DNA of 64,000 bases from Aurantimicrobium minutum (GTDB taxonomy: Bacteria > Actinomycetota > Actinomycetes > Actinomycetales > Microbacteriaceae). Within the stretch, counting starts at the first letter, position 1; every line of letters starts with the position of its first letter. Of this stretch, positions 20,762 through 30,222 are shown one piece after another. The position numbers and the translations under genes are program-made. The DNA is taken from contig NZ_JARXXV010000001.1 in the NCBI RefSeq assembly GCF_029893825.1, forward strand, positions 1,054,001-1,118,000, given 5' to 3'. Below the pieces are notes generated by a model. The model did no database searches. It was not told the origin of the DNA and saw only the letters and a program-made list of their open reading frames with translations.

Positions 20762-21835
20762 TTAGCCCTGTGGGGCTCGTTTGCGACGAATAATCTGAAT
20801 TCCTGCTGTAACTAACACGCCTGTAAGAAGCATCGAGCCCCCGAGGAATAATTCAGAATTCCCACGAGCACCCGTGTGAGTCAACTGCTCAGAAGCAGGA
20901 GTGGAAATCACAGAGGGGGTGGGTGTAGGTGTGGGGGTTTGAACTGCTGTGGACCAGCGCAAAACTACGATTCCCGATCCCCCATCGCCGCCGGGGAGAG
21001 CCGTGTTTGTGAAACTTGCTCCCTTGCCACCGTTGCCGGTGTTTGCACTCGCAGAAGCAGCGGCTGTGCCGGACCCATCGCCACCGTCACCACCGGTCGC
21101 GAAAACGAGAGGTATTCCAGAAATATACGTAGAGATTTTACCTATTCCGCCCAGTCCAAACACGGAAGACCCATTTGTTCCGGGGCCACCGGCGCCACCG
21201 CCGCCGCCGCCAGTTTTGTCGCTAAGCCCTGAAGAAAATCCACCTGTGTTACCAAAACCCGCACCTGCATAGTTAGCTTGGGTGGTTGAGCTTGAAGCAG
21301 TGCTTCCTTCGGAGCCACCACCACCCGAACCACCAGCTGAACCATTTGCAGGGGTGCGTGGAGTTACCCCGAAGGTGTAGTACCCCGCGCCTCCACCTCC
21401 GCCGGATGCAACATAAGTGCTGAATGAGGAATCAGAACCGTTAAGTCCATCGGCTGCCGAGCTTCCAGAGATGGATGCAGCGCCTCCGGCGCCGCCCGCA
21501 CCAACAGTTATTGTGACAACAGAACCAGGGGTCAGAGTAATTCCTGTTTTCTCAACAAAACCACCAGCACCGCCACCACCAGCGAATGCGCCACCGCCGC
21601 CACCGCCACCGCCAGCGACGATCAGAGCATCTACAGTTCCCGCCAATGGCGGCACAACCCAGTCACACATCCCGGCCGTTGTAAAAGTTTGAGATTCATA
21701 GCTTCCAAAGACGTTTTGCGTCGGCGCGCACGCAGGGTTCGCGGCGTGAGAGACCTCTGCAGCGCCGCCGAGTGACAGTAAGAGCAATATCGTCGCGCTC
21801 AGGGCAGAGAATGCAACAGAAGTCCGCAACAACAT
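20762..21835 (-). CDS. Glycine-rich cell-surface protein with LTHTG anchor
   Basis: A 357-residue exported protein. A signal peptide covers residues 1-31 (ends VSHA). After one Cys-containing strand, residues about 70-300 are an extreme Gly-rich region (runs of GGGGG, GGAGG) interleaved with Val/Thr strands. A Pro/Thr linker, an LTHTG sortase-like motif, a hydrophobic segment and IIRRKRAP end it. Similar glycine-rich domains occur in bacterial adhesins and wall proteins. It is unrelated in sequence to the islet surface proteins but shares the anchor plan. The repeats could make it prone to length variation. Confidence 0.75.
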   Translation of the reverse strand: MLLRTSVAFSALSATILLLLSLGGAAEVSHAANPACAPTQNVFGSYESQTFTTAGMCDWVVPPLAGTVDALIVAGGGGGGGGAFAGGGGAGGFVEKTGITLTPGSVVTITVGAGGAGGAASISGSSAADGLNGSDSSFSTYVASGGGGGAGYYTFGVTPRTPANGSAGGSGGGGSEGSTASSSTTQANYAGAGFGNTGGFSSGLSDKTGGGGGGAGGPGTNGSSVFGLGGIGKISTYISGIPLVFATGGDGGDGSGTAAASASANTGNGGKGASFTNTALPGGDGGSGIVVLRWSTAVQTPTPTPTPSVISTPASEQLTHTGARGNSELFLGGSMLLTGVLVTAGIQIIRRKRAPQG

Positions 21836-21841
21836 TCACCC

Positions 21842-21873
21842 AGTATAAAGTTGCGCGACGTCGTTCGAGTCAA
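21842..21873 (-). promoter_or_regulatory. Candidate promoter giving a leaderless surface-protein mRNA
   Basis: On the minus strand TATACT (21847-21842) lies only six bases before the ATG at 21835, so transcription would start at or next to the start codon. A TTGACT (21873-21868) lies 20 bases further up, longer than the ideal spacing. There is no Shine-Dalgarno sequence. Confidence 0.35.
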
Positions 21874-21920
21874 CCAATTTCGGCCTGAAGAGCCCGCTAA
21901 CAGAGCTATTGCCAAACAAA

Positions 21921-21944
21921 TAAGCCCCTCCGAAGAGGGGCTTA
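21921..21944 (-). terminator. Terminator of tRNA-Tyr
   Basis: A 10-bp perfect stem TAAGCCCCTC/GAGGGGCTTA with loop CGAA, followed on the minus strand by TTTGTTTG. It lies seven bases past the tRNA 3' end. Confidence 0.75.
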
Positions 21945-21951
21945 CAGTTTG

Positions 21952-22033
21952 TGGCAAGTGAGGGATTCGAACCCCCGAAGGCTGAGCCGTCTGATTTACA
22001 GTCAGATCCCTTTGGCCGCTAGGGTAACTTGCC
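21952..22033 (-). tRNA. tRNA-Tyr (anticodon GTA)
   Basis: An 82-base class II tRNA on the minus strand: acceptor GGCAAGT/ACTTGCC, anticodon stem CTGA/TCAG with loop CTGTAAA, a long variable arm, and T-arm GGGGG TTCGAAT CCCTC. The discriminator is A; CCA is not encoded. Confidence 0.95.
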
Positions 22034-22065
22034 GTTGCAGGTCATCATGATTTCTCATGACTAAG

Positions 22066-22088
22066 TGCCCCTCAACAATACCGGGGCA
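22066..22088 (-). terminator. Possible terminator after the lytic transglycosylase gene
   Basis: A stem TGCCCC/GGGGCA with an 11-base loop, between the transglycosylase stop and the tRNA-Tyr gene. No T-run follows, so this is weak. Confidence 0.3.
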
Positions 22089-22115
22089 AGGCGATAGTTG
22101 AAAATCGTCTCAGGT

Positions 22116-22880
22116 TTAGTGTGTTACTGGAACCTTGCTCGCATACTCGTTGGCCTTGTTTGCAACGTCCTGCATATACTTCGGAACCTGGTTGTAGGCA
22201 TAGATAGCGTCCTGCCAGCCCTGTGGAGTTGCAAGGTCTTTGCCTGAGTAACAGAGGTAGCGGCCAGCGGCGAGAACAGAGTCGTCGATGTTCTGTCCGT
22301 CTTCGTTTCCGTCATTGTTTCCGTCACTGTGCCACGCAGCCCAGGTTGGCGGAACTATCTGCATGGGTCCCACAGCACGGTCAAACTCTGCGGTGCCATC
22401 AAAGTTGCCGTCATCGAAGTCAGGCAATGCTTTGGTGTCATTCTTGCCATCTAGAGGAATGCCGAAGATAGGTTCTGACATGTTGCCATCGGGGAGGATC
22501 TTGCCGCCGAAGATTGTGCCGTGGTGAGACTCCACCCAACCAATACCCGCCAAGGTGTTCCAGGAGAGGTGACACTCGGGATCGACCACCGACAAACCAA
22601 TTGCGACCCCGGCATAGGCGGTGAGTGCCCGCTCAGGAATACCGGTTTGTTGCGAAGTCGTTTTCACCCAGGCAGGATCGGGCAGTTCCGCGATAGGACT
22701 GTGGGCTAATTGATCAAGAGTGAGATCGGCAACATGTGGTGGGGAAGCTAAGGCTGGAGCAAAAGGTCCCCCGGCAATTGGTGAGCTCTGATTACTGCAG
22801 GCAATAAAACCCCAGGTAGCAACACCAAGCACCGCAATCACCATCAGTGTGCGGTTACGTCGAACTTTCTTAGATGCCAT
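22116..22880 (-). CDS. Lytic murein transglycosylase
   Basis: A 254-residue exported enzyme that would cleave peptidoglycan glycan strands. I start it at ATG 22880, because the basic stretch ASKKVRRNR and a hydrophobic segment ending GFIAC follow immediately. The Cys suggests a lipoprotein, though the lipobox is imperfect. The catalytic Glu lies in IGWVESHHG, and the later blocks GPMQIVPPTWAAW and YNQVPKYMQDV fit the SLT/MltB-like fold. GGAAGGAG touches the ATG, an unusually short spacing. It diverges from yajQ. Confidence 0.87.
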   Translation of the reverse strand: MASKKVRRNRTLMVIAVLGVATWGFIACSNQSSPIAGGPFAPALASPPHVADLTLDQLAHSPIAELPDPAWVKTTSQQTGIPERALTAYAGVAIGLSVVDPECHLSWNTLAGIGWVESHHGTIFGGKILPDGNMSEPIFGIPLDGKNDTKALPDFDDGNFDGTAEFDRAVGPMQIVPPTWAAWHSDGNNDGNEDGQNIDDSVLAAGRYLCYSGKDLATPQGWQDAIYAYNQVPKYMQDVANKANEYASKVPVTH

Positions 22881-22904
22881 CTCCTTCCATTCTCTAAGTC
22901 CCGG

Positions 22905-22934
22905 CTGACAATCCGCCGAGGACGGGCTTAGATA
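22905..22934 (+). promoter_or_regulatory. Candidate promoter for yajQ
   Basis: CTGACA (22905-22910) and TAGATA (22929-22934), 18 bases apart, end ten bases before the yajQ ATG, which would give an almost leaderless transcript. By-eye match only. Confidence 0.3.
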
Positions 22935-22944
22935 GCATGGACTC

Positions 22945-23433
22945 ATGGCTGATTCATCATTTGACGTAGTAAGCAAGGTCGACAAAATGGAAACCGATAA
23001 CGCACTCAACCAGGCAATCAAAGAGGTAGAGCAGCGTTACGACTTCAAGAACGTCGGCGCCTCCATCGAATGGAGTGGCGAAAAGATCCTCATGAAGGCG
23101 AACTCGGAGGAGCGCGTCAAGGCGGTCCTCGAAGTCTTCGAGCAGAAGCTGATCAAGCGAGGCATTTCCCTGCGCAGCCTCGATGCGGGAGAGCCTTTTG
23201 CATCAGGTAAGGAATTCCGCATCGAAGCCAAGATGAAAGAAGGCATCGATCAGGACAATGCCAAGAAGGTCACCAAGCTCATCCGCGATGAGGGACCCAA
23301 GTCGGTCAAGTCACAGATTCAGGGTGATGAAGTTCGCGTTTCTTCTAAGAGCCGTGATGACTTACAGGCAACCATGGCCCTGTTGAAGAACGCAGACCTG
23401 CCCGTTGCTTTGCAGTTTGTGAACTTCCGCTAA
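22945..23433 (+). CDS. yajQ: YajQ-family nucleotide-binding protein
   Basis: A 162-residue cytosolic protein with two alpha/beta ferredoxin-like repeats, very well conserved: [20 protein letters not shown] at the start, the ETDNA and RYDFKN blocks, and the C-terminal ALQFVNFR. Family members bind nucleotides or RNA, and in Xanthomonas one binds cyclic di-GMP. Function here is unproven. The last 89 bases overlap antisense with the 3' end of the convergent transporter gene. Confidence 0.93.
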   Translation: MADSSFDVVSKVDKMETDNALNQAIKEVEQRYDFKNVGASIEWSGEKILMKANSEERVKAVLEVFEQKLIKRGISLRSLDAGEPFASGKEFRIEAKMKEGIDQDNAKKVTKLIRDEGPKSVKSQIQGDEVRVSSKSRDDLQATMALLKNADLPVALQFVNFR

Positions 23434-24334
23434 GCCTGCTTTGGGTCGGCAACACATTGCTGACAACGTTTGCCACCAGAACACCAGAGGTTACAAAGCC
23501 TAAGCACAACAATGTTGTGACAGAGGGAACCTCTCCCAGCAGTGGAATTGCAGCCAAGGTGGATAGCACTGGGCTCAGTGCGCCAAAACCTGATGCCTTC
23601 AGGCTGCCAATCTTTTTTGTGGCAAAGCTGTAGAGCACGGTGGAAATGATTCCTACAATTACGCCCTGCATGAGAGCAAACAGCAGCACATCTTTGACAG
23701 CTGCATGACCTGCAACAATCTCGCTGGGCAAGAGTCCGACTGCAACTGCAATCAGAGCAAATACAGATGAGGGAACGCTCAGTAACACTGCGATCTCAAT
23801 TGGCTTGTAACTGACCGACGCGAGAGCGATGGTGTAGCAAGCCCATAGCAATCCGCCGGCCAGCAGAGGAACAACTCCCCAGGAGAGTGAAGCACCTGTG
23901 CGGATAAGTGCTGTCATGACCCCTGCGCTGATGAGAGCAACCCCGACAGATCTCACCCAGCCAATTTTCTTTCTCAGGATGAACACCGAATACAACGCCA
24001 CATAGAGTGGCACCACACCCGGGGTAACCGTTCCCACCAATGCTGCGGAGGTCTGTTCTGCGCCCCAGCTGACAAGCAGCATGAAGGGAAGTCCTGCCCC
24101 GGCAACGATAGCCAGAGTTGGAAGTACAGATTGAGTTCGTGCACGCAGCCAAGTTGCTCTCCACCGAGGAAGTAAGAGGACCGCAGGAACCGCAAACCTG
24201 AGAAGGGCAACATCTCCAGATAGCAAGGAGCTCCCTGACACTGCACGCATGTTGATGGCAAATCCTGCCCAAATCACAATGGTCGCCGCCATGGCGATGT
24301 ATCCCCAGAGAACCGTGGGCTGAACCTTCTTCAT
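23345..24334 (-). CDS. EamA/DMT-family transporter
   Basis: A 329-residue membrane protein with ten hydrophobic segments in two EamA repeats (first [19 protein letters not shown] region, second starting near [15 protein letters not shown]). Relatives export amino acids or other metabolites. An Lrp/AsnC regulator is divergently transcribed 90 bases away, a layout typical of amino-acid exporters. About 30 residues past the last membrane segment, rich in Ser, Gly and Arg, are encoded antisense to the end of yajQ and are probably a non-conserved tail. Confidence 0.88.
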   Translation of the reverse strand: MKKVQPTVLWGYIAMAATIVIWAGFAINMRAVSGSSLLSGDVALLRFAVPAVLLLPRWRATWLRARTQSVLPTLAIVAGAGLPFMLLVSWGAEQTSAALVGTVTPGVVPLYVALYSVFILRKKIGWVRSVGVALISAGVMTALIRTGASLSWGVVPLLAGGLLWACYTIALASVSYKPIEIAVLLSVPSSVFALIAVAVGLLPSEIVAGHAAVKDVLLFALMQGVIVGIISTVLYSFATKKIGSLKASGFGALSPVLSTLAAIPLLGEVPSVTTLLCLGFVTSGVLVANVVSNVLPTQSRLSGSSQTAKQRAGLRSSTGPWLPVSHHGS

Positions 24335-24372
24335 GCTTTCAGGCTAGAGAAATATGCCCGGCACACGATTGC

Positions 24373-24420
24373 AAATATTGCCTAGAAATATGAGTTAAGA
24401 GCAATAATCTGCCAATATTT
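24373..24420. promoter_or_regulatory. Candidate Lrp/AsnC operator between transporter and regulator
   Basis: An inverted pair AAATATTG (24373-24380) and CAATATTT (24413-24420), with further GCAATA-like words between, in the 90-bp divergent gap. Lrp-family sites are AT-rich and palindromic, and the context fits autoregulation plus control of the exporter. Confidence 0.4.
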
Positions 24421-24424
24421 ATGA

Positions 24425-24880
24425 ATGGACAGCATAGACAAGCAGATTTTGTGGGAACTCCAACTCAACGGGCGCCTGAGCAACCAGGAATTGGCCGACC
24501 GGGTTGGCCTCTCCCCCTCACCCTGTTTACGCCGCGTTCGATACTTAGAAGAAACCGGAGTGATCTCTGGCTACGCTGCCCGGGTCAATGCAAGTGCTGT
24601 TGGCTTGTCAGTGACAGCGCTGGTTCGCATCACGATGAATTCGCACAGTGCCGAGGTGGTCACAGCCTTGGAAAATCAGATTCGTGAAGTGCCTCGCATC
24701 GTGGAGGCCTACCTCATGTCTGGAGGTGCCGACTATCTACTCAAGGTGATGGTCAAAGACCTCGCTGAATTTGAAGAGTTCATTCGCGATGACGTCAGGA
24801 CCTTGCCCGGGATTGCCTCCATCGAAACGTCCTTTGCCTTCGGCATGACGAAATCCCCGACTCCGCTTCCACTCGACTAG
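24425..24880 (+). CDS. Lrp/AsnC-family transcriptional regulator
   Basis: A 151-residue regulator. An N-terminal winged helix-turn-helix (DSIDKQILWELQLNGRLSN, then ELADRVGLSPSPCLRRVRYL) is followed by a RAM ligand-binding domain (VEAYLMSGGADYLLKVMVKD near residues 95-115). It is predicted to sense an amino acid and to control the divergent EamA transporter. An overlapping ATG four bases upstream is in another frame and is not used. The stop abuts the convergent esterase stop. Confidence 0.93.
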   Translation: MDSIDKQILWELQLNGRLSNQELADRVGLSPSPCLRRVRYLEETGVISGYAARVNASAVGLSVTALVRITMNSHSAEVVTALENQIREVPRIVEAYLMSGGADYLLKVMVKDLAEFEEFIRDDVRTLPGIASIETSFAFGMTKSPTPLPLD

Positions 24881-26446
24881 TTACTTGAAGCCCAGAATCT
24901 GTTCGCCCCAGGCCTGGCGAATATCGCCGTCAGGATCGTTCTCAATCGAGTCTGTGCCATTAATGATCAACGTGGCACGGGTCTTCTCGTCATAGCGGGG
25001 CCAGGAAAGATCCTGCCCTGTTTCTGAATCAATGGTTTGAGGATTAGATGTCCTCGCGAAGCTCGTCCAGCGTGCTTGGATGCGCTTGGAAATAACCCAT
25101 GCTTCCTTCAAGCCACCAAGTCTGAACTGCAAAGCCTTCTTATTCATTTTCTCGGGCAAGGTGCCAAAGACGTAGGGGAGCTCAGTGGCGTGGCTAGCGC
25201 CGATCCCCAGCAGCTTCATCAAGGGTGGAGCCTGGTCGAAGCGATACATCCACGTGGGTGCAACCCTCGAGTGGGCTTCAGCAACCCAGATTGAGGGCAT
25301 GCGGAAACCGGCATCACGGGAAATTTCCATTGCCCCTTTTTGCTTGGGGAAGTCTGGATAAGCATCCAAGATGCGTTCTTCATCGAAGTTTTTGTCCGGA
25401 TGATCCTTCGACATCAAATCAAACATTTCTTGGATGCTTGATTCGCTGATCGGCATCAAAGGTGACTTCATCATCTTGAACAAGGCGGCTTCGTCCTTGT
25501 TGGTGCCAAGAATGAGTGGAACCTTGTGCTGTCCGCCATCGCGGAAAGTTTGCACCGGATAGTGGGGAACGAACGTTCCGTCCACTATCGGGGCAAATGC
25601 AACAGTGCCTGGCCACGTTAAGGAAACGTGATCGAGCAACTTGGTTGTGTAGGAAGCGAGGGTCTTGGCATCTGTCTCGCGCAAATAAGCGGGAGCGTCT
25701 TCTTTACTCACACCCATCAGCTCAAGATAGGCATCTGCCACAAGCGCAGCACGGCCGGGCTTATAGACACTTGTTGCCGGTGAGCTTTCTGCCAGGGCTT
25801 TGTGGAAGAGACCCTTGGTCTCGGGCATGGTCATCAACGTTGTGACGCATCCACCACCTGCGGATTCTCCAAAGATGGTCACATCGTCTGGATCTCCGCC
25901 AAAAGCTGCAATGTTGTTCTTGACCCACTGCAATGCCAGGACGAGATCTGTCAGACCCATGTTGCTTTCAAAAGAAGGATCAAGTGAGCTGAAGTCCAAC
26001 CACCCCAGTGCACCCAAACGGTAGTTCACGGTGACGATAATGACGTCACCGTTTTCGGCAAGGGAACGTCCGTTATAAACAGCTTGGGAAGAGAAGCCGA
26101 TGAAATACGCCCCGCCATGAATCCAGAACATCACGGGCTTAGGCTTATCCCCCGGTTTGGGTTCAGGTGCCCAGATGTTCAGGTTCAGGCAGTCCTCATC
26201 GATTTCAACACCGGTGGGAATTGGGATCAGCTTGGTGGGTTCTTGAGGAGCAATGTTGCCGAACTCAAGCGCGTCTTTGGTTCCACTCCACGGCTCCACG
26301 GGCACAGAGCGGCGGTAGCGTAGCTCGCCCACTGGAGCTTTGCCATAGGGAACTCCTAGCCAGCGATGGGTGTTGCCATCCTTCGCACCGCGAACAATGC
26401 CAGCGGTTGTCTTGACCAGCAACGATGAGTCAGAGAATGCGTCCAT
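24881..26446 (-). CDS. Type-B carboxylesterase
   Basis: A 521-residue alpha/beta-hydrolase of the carboxylesterase/para-nitrobenzyl-esterase family. The nucleophile Ser lies in FGESAGGGC near residue 200. The acid is probably the Glu of GTNKDEAALF near 325 and the His lies in GASHATELPYVFG near 410. The oxyanion motif HGGAYF is present near 110. There is no signal peptide, so it is cytosolic. It begins three bases after the stop of the upstream alpha/beta-hydrolase, so the two are co-expressed. Substrate is unknown. Confidence 0.9.
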   Translation of the reverse strand: MDAFSDSSLLVKTTAGIVRGAKDGNTHRWLGVPYGKAPVGELRYRRSVPVEPWSGTKDALEFGNIAPQEPTKLIPIPTGVEIDEDCLNLNIWAPEPKPGDKPKPVMFWIHGGAYFIGFSSQAVYNGRSLAENGDVIIVTVNYRLGALGWLDFSSLDPSFESNMGLTDLVLALQWVKNNIAAFGGDPDDVTIFGESAGGGCVTTLMTMPETKGLFHKALAESSPATSVYKPGRAALVADAYLELMGVSKEDAPAYLRETDAKTLASYTTKLLDHVSLTWPGTVAFAPIVDGTFVPHYPVQTFRDGGQHKVPLILGTNKDEAALFKMMKSPLMPISESSIQEMFDLMSKDHPDKNFDEERILDAYPDFPKQKGAMEISRDAGFRMPSIWVAEAHSRVAPTWMYRFDQAPPLMKLLGIGASHATELPYVFGTLPEKMNKKALQFRLGGLKEAWVISKRIQARWTSFARTSNPQTIDSETGQDLSWPRYDEKTRATLIINGTDSIENDPDGDIRQAWGEQILGFK

Positions 26447-26449
26447 GTT

Positions 26450-27496
26450 CTAAAGGTATGCCTTCAACCAGCGAGTGAGTTCATCAAATGCGTGAGCCCT
26501 GACCGGACGTGCCGAGAGCACCACGTCATGCATCGCGTTATCAATTCGAGAAAGGGTGACTAGTTTTCCCAGTTGATGAACTCGTGCAGCCACGATGTTC
26601 ACATCAATAGCAATGTCTGCCTTTTTCATATCCGGGCTCCATTTAGGAACCAACAAGCTCCTGGTGGAGAGCCAGGTGAAGACAGGTGCCTGAATATCAA
26701 GCCCAGCAGCAACCTGTGCATGGCCAGTCAAGATGGCATTAAGCCATGCAGGTCGAACAGGAAAGCCGTGTTCTGGTCGCCAGTCGTAGTTGAACTCCCA
26801 CTCACCGTCTTTGTGCTTATCCACGGTTCGTGAATAGAAACCAAAGTCAATGCTGGGCATCTTGGACTTGGGATTAATCTTGGTTCCTGCCCGAAGAACT
26901 GGTGCCACAAGTGCACGGGCAGCGGCTGTGAGTTGATACTCCAACCAGGGACTGTTGAGCACGACCGCATCTGCTCGACCAGGATTTCTATCAGCCCACA
27001 GGCTGAAGATGAGACCACCAGTGGAATGGCCCATCACAACAAGCTTGCGCCCTTCGAGTGCCTGATCGTTTGCTCCAGATTTCTTAGAGCCGTGACCCAT
27101 CACCTCGAGCGCAGCCTCGATGTCTTCGTCATAGTCAGCCAGGTTGTCAATGAATCCTTCTGACTGACCAGGGCGAATACTGCGACCATACTTGCGCAGA
27201 TCCAGTGCATAAAACTGGGCTCCGTGTGAGCACCAATATTCAGCCAGGTTCTTTTGGAAGAAGTAGTCAGACCAACCGTGGATATAGAGAACATCTGTGT
27301 TCGCCGCCACCTGCGAGGAACGGCCGAACATTTTGTTCCAAAAAGTCGGTGCTGATGGTGCTGGTGCCTTGACCAGGGTGGCAACGACAGGGCCTTCTGA
27401 ATCCGGGGCAAGCTCGAGAGTCGCCTGAAGATAGCCCTCCCCTAATACGTCGGGTTTCCAGCTCGCTGACTTTTCCACGTTCCCATTCTCACTCAT
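26450..27496 (-). CDS. Alpha/beta-hydrolase (monoacylglycerol-lipase-like)
   Basis: A 348-residue hydrolase when started at ATG 27496 (a GTG two codons up at 27502 is also possible). The nucleophile elbow is VMGHSTGGL. The oxyanion region is YIHGWSDYFFQ, followed by DLRKYGRS, which is typical of serine lysophospholipase or monoglyceride lipase-like enzymes. The catalytic His is probably in IDNAMHDVVLS near the end. It has no signal peptide. It is co-transcribed with the carboxylesterase downstream and divergent from the aminotransferase. Confidence 0.8.
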   Translation of the reverse strand: MSENGNVEKSASWKPDVLGEGYLQATLELAPDSEGPVVATLVKAPAPSAPTFWNKMFGRSSQVAANTDVLYIHGWSDYFFQKNLAEYWCSHGAQFYALDLRKYGRSIRPGQSEGFIDNLADYDEDIEAALEVMGHGSKKSGANDQALEGRKLVVMGHSTGGLIFSLWADRNPGRADAVVLNSPWLEYQLTAAARALVAPVLRAGTKINPKSKMPSIDFGFYSRTVDKHKDGEWEFNYDWRPEHGFPVRPAWLNAILTGHAQVAAGLDIQAPVFTWLSTRSLLVPKWSPDMKKADIAIDVNIVAARVHQLGKLVTLSRIDNAMHDVVLSARPVRAHAFDELTRWLKAYL

Positions 27497-27605
27497 GAAC
27501 ACAGGGCTGTGGCTGTGAAAATACAGAGCGATGATGAAAGTTCATTTGCTCGTGTGAAACAGGTCGTAGGCTAGTTGAGTTCGACCGATTCAGATGGAGA
27601 CATAG

Positions 27606-28928
27606 ATGTCCGATTCATCCCTCATGCACCCCGCAGATAACGCATTCGTTCGCGAAGAAGACACCTCGAATGTCTTCCACTCTTGGTCCGCGCAGGGCGC
27701 TCTCGCACCGTTCGTGATTGCCGGCGGTAAGGGTTCTCGTATCTGGGATTACGAAGGCAACACCTACCTCGACTTCTCTTCCATGCTGGTCAATGTCAAC
27801 ATTGGCCACCAACATCCCAAGGTCATTGAGGCCATCAAGGCTCAAGCTGATGTCCTCACCACGGTGGCTCCTGCACACGCGAACAATGTTCGTGCGCTGG
27901 CGGCGAAGAAGATTCTTTCTCACGCTCCTGCAGGTTTTGAGAAGGTGTTCTTCACCAACGGTGGTGCTGATGCGAATGAGAACGCGATCCGTATGGCTCG
28001 TCTTCACACTGGCAAGGACAAAGTCATCTCCTTCTATCGCAGCTATCACGGCAACACGGGTGCAGCGATTGTGTCTACTGGTGACTGGCGTCGTATTCCT
28101 AACGAATATGCCCGAGGTCACAAGCACGTCTTCGGCCCTTACCTCTACCGCTCTGAATACTGGGCAACGACCCCTGAGCAGGAATCAGAACGTGCTCTGC
28201 ACTTCCTGGAACGCACAATTCAAGCAGAAGGCCCTGCAAGCATTGCCGCCTTCTTGATTGAATCCGTTCCTGGCACTGCCGGCATCCTGACTCCCCCTCC
28301 TGGGTTCTTGAAGGGTGTTCGTGCTCTGGCAGATAAGTTCGGCATCGTGTTGATCTTGGATGAGGTCATGGCTGGCTTTGGTCGCACAGGTGAATGGTTT
28401 GCATTCAACGCATTCGATGTTGTTCCTGACTTGATTACCTTCGCTAAGGGTGTGAACTCAGGTTATATCCCTGTCGGTGGTGTGATTATCAACTCGGAGA
28501 TTGCTCACGCGTTTGATGAGCGGGTCTTCCCCGGCGGTCTGACCTATTCAGGTCACCCTCTGGCGTGTGCTTCGATCGTTGCCACGATTGAAGCCATGGA
28601 AGAAGAGAAGGTTGTCGAGAACTCGAAGCACATTGGTGCCACTGTTCTTGGCCCTGGCCTGAACGCACTGAAAGATAAGCACTCGGTTATTGGTGATGTA
28701 CGTGGTTCTGGAGTGTTCTGGGCTGTTGAGTTCGTCACTGATCGTGACACGAAGGAACCTGTCGATGCCGCCTGGATGGGCAAGCTCAAGGCCGCTCTGA
28801 TGGCGAACAAGCTTCTGCCCTTCATGGCAGATAACCGCCTCCACGTTGTTCCACCATGTGTTGTTACCGAAGACGAGGCACGTGAAGGCCTCGCCATCAT
28901 TGACAAGGTCCTCTCCGAAATCAGCTGA
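27606..28928 (+). CDS. Class III pyridoxal-phosphate aminotransferase
   Basis: A 440-residue fold-type I aminotransferase. PLP contacts are DEVMAGFGRTGEW and the Schiff-base Lys in FAKGVNSGYIPVGG near residue 280. TNGGADANENAIR is the phosphate-binding region. Relatives use taurine, beta-alanine, gamma-aminobutyrate or polyamines with pyruvate as acceptor. The substrate is open here. A GGAG precedes the ATG. The gene stands alone between divergent hydrolases and the DUF1905 gene. Confidence 0.9.
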   Translation: MSDSSLMHPADNAFVREEDTSNVFHSWSAQGALAPFVIAGGKGSRIWDYEGNTYLDFSSMLVNVNIGHQHPKVIEAIKAQADVLTTVAPAHANNVRALAAKKILSHAPAGFEKVFFTNGGADANENAIRMARLHTGKDKVISFYRSYHGNTGAAIVSTGDWRRIPNEYARGHKHVFGPYLYRSEYWATTPEQESERALHFLERTIQAEGPASIAAFLIESVPGTAGILTPPPGFLKGVRALADKFGIVLILDEVMAGFGRTGEWFAFNAFDVVPDLITFAKGVNSGYIPVGGVIINSEIAHAFDERVFPGGLTYSGHPLACASIVATIEAMEEEKVVENSKHIGATVLGPGLNALKDKHSVIGDVRGSGVFWAVEFVTDRDTKEPVDAAWMGKLKAALMANKLLPFMADNRLHVVPPCVVTEDEAREGLAIIDKVLSEIS

Positions 28929-28960
28929 AAACCACTGAGCACATTTACTAGGTACTCATC

Positions 28961-29401
28961 ATGGGTGTCAGCTACACAACCGAGGTCCTCGGCGAAGGAA
29001 ACCATGCTTCGCTGTTGATTCCCGAATGGGTACTTGCTGAGCTCCAAGCAAACAAACGTGCTCCACTGAAAGTGACCATCAATGGTCACACCTACCAAAG
29101 CACGGCTGTTGGGGTTGCAGGAGAATGTCGAGTTGTCTTCCCTCAGAAGGAACGACTAACTGCGGGTGCTGTGGCAGGCGAAACGGTAACCGTTCATCTT
29201 GAACTAGATTCTGGCTATCGCGAGGTAGTCATGCCTGCCGAGCTCGTTGAGGCACTTGCCCACGCCAAGCTCACCGAAGTATTTGCAGCGCTGAGTTATT
29301 CAAAGCGCAAAGAATTCGCACGCACAGTTACTGAGGCAAAGTCCGAAGAAACAAAGAACCGTCGCGTTCAGAAAGTCCTGGACGAACTGAATAAGAACTG
29401 A
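28961..29401 (+). CDS. DUF1905/YdeI-type protein
   Basis: A 146-residue protein with an N-terminal DUF1905 beta-barrel (about 1-85) and a C-terminal YdeI/OmpD-associated helical tail (SKRKEFARTVTEAKSEETKN RRV region). The family is linked to bacteriocin or peptide resistance in some bacteria, but the biochemical role is unclear. It stops 11 bases from the convergent pstB stop, and I see no terminator between them. Confidence 0.75.
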   Translation: MGVSYTTEVLGEGNHASLLIPEWVLAELQANKRAPLKVTINGHTYQSTAVGVAGECRVVFPQKERLTAGAVAGETVTVHLELDSGYREVVMPAELVEALAHAKLTEVFAALSYSKRKEFARTVTEAKSEETKNRRVQKVLDELNKN

Positions 29402-29412
29402 AGCAGCTCTGG

Positions 29413-30192
29413 TTATCCGAAACGACCAGAGATGTAATCCTCAGTTGCCTGAACGTGAGGGTTCTCGAAGATCGTGGTGGTGTCATCGAATTCGATGAGC
29501 TTTCCAGGTTCGCCCGTGCCCGCAATGTTGAAGAAGGCTGTCTTGTCAGAGACGCGTGAAGCCTGCTGCATGTTGTGGGTCACGATGACGATCGTGTATT
29601 TCGCCTTGAGCTCTTCAATAAGGTCTTCAATTGCAAGAGTGGAGATGGGGTCTAGCGCTGAACATGGCTCATCCATCAAGATCACTTCTGGCGAGACAGC
29701 AATAGCTCGAGCAATACACAGACGCTGCTGCTGACCACCTGAAAGACCAGAACCTGGCAGGTTCAGGCGGTCCTTGACCTCTTTCCAGAGGTTTGCACCC
29801 TTGAGGGACTTTTCAACCAGGTGCTCAGCATCTGACTTAGAAATCTTAGCGTTGTTCAGCTTTACCCCTGCCAACACGTTGTCAGCAATAGACATAGTGG
29901 GGAAGGGGTTCGGGCGCTGGAACACCATACCCACCTGACGGCGGACCATTACGGGGTCAACGTCTGCGTCATAGAGGTTCTTTCCATCAATCATGACTTC
30001 ACCCTCCACGCGAGCACCGGGGATTACCTCGTGCATGCGGTTCAGGGTGCGCAGGAAGGTGGACTTACCGCAACCAGATGGGCCGATGAAGGCGGTGACG
30101 GTGCGAGGCTCGATGGTGAGCGATACGTCTTCTACGGCCTTGAACTTGCCGTAGTAAACGTTGAGGTCTTTGACTTCGATGCGCTTAGACAC
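29413..30192 (-). CDS. pstB: Phosphate ABC transporter ATP-binding protein
   Basis: A 259-residue ATPase that drives high-affinity phosphate uptake. Walker A is GPSGCGKST, signature LSGGQQQR and Walker [14 protein letters not shown], the PstB-specific form. It starts at GTG 30192 with AAGGAA five bases upstream. It is the last gene of pstS-pstC-pstA-pstB, 30 bases after pstA. Confidence 0.97.
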   Translation of the reverse strand: MSKRIEVKDLNVYYGKFKAVEDVSLTIEPRTVTAFIGPSGCGKSTFLRTLNRMHEVIPGARVEGEVMIDGKNLYDADVDPVMVRRQVGMVFQRPNPFPTMSIADNVLAGVKLNNAKISKSDAEHLVEKSLKGANLWKEVKDRLNLPGSGLSGGQQQRLCIARAIAVSPEVILMDEPCSALDPISTLAIEDLIEELKAKYTIVIVTHNMQQASRVSDKTAFFNIAGTGEPGKLIEFDDTTTIFENPHVQATEDYISGRFG

Positions 30193-30222
30193 GTGATTTC
30201 CTTATCGAATTGGTTGTGAAGA

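Noticed and set aside
20876-21692. Pro-rich antisense frames opposite the glycine-rich surface gene
   Set aside because: Poly-Pro frames are the expected complement of poly-Gly codons.
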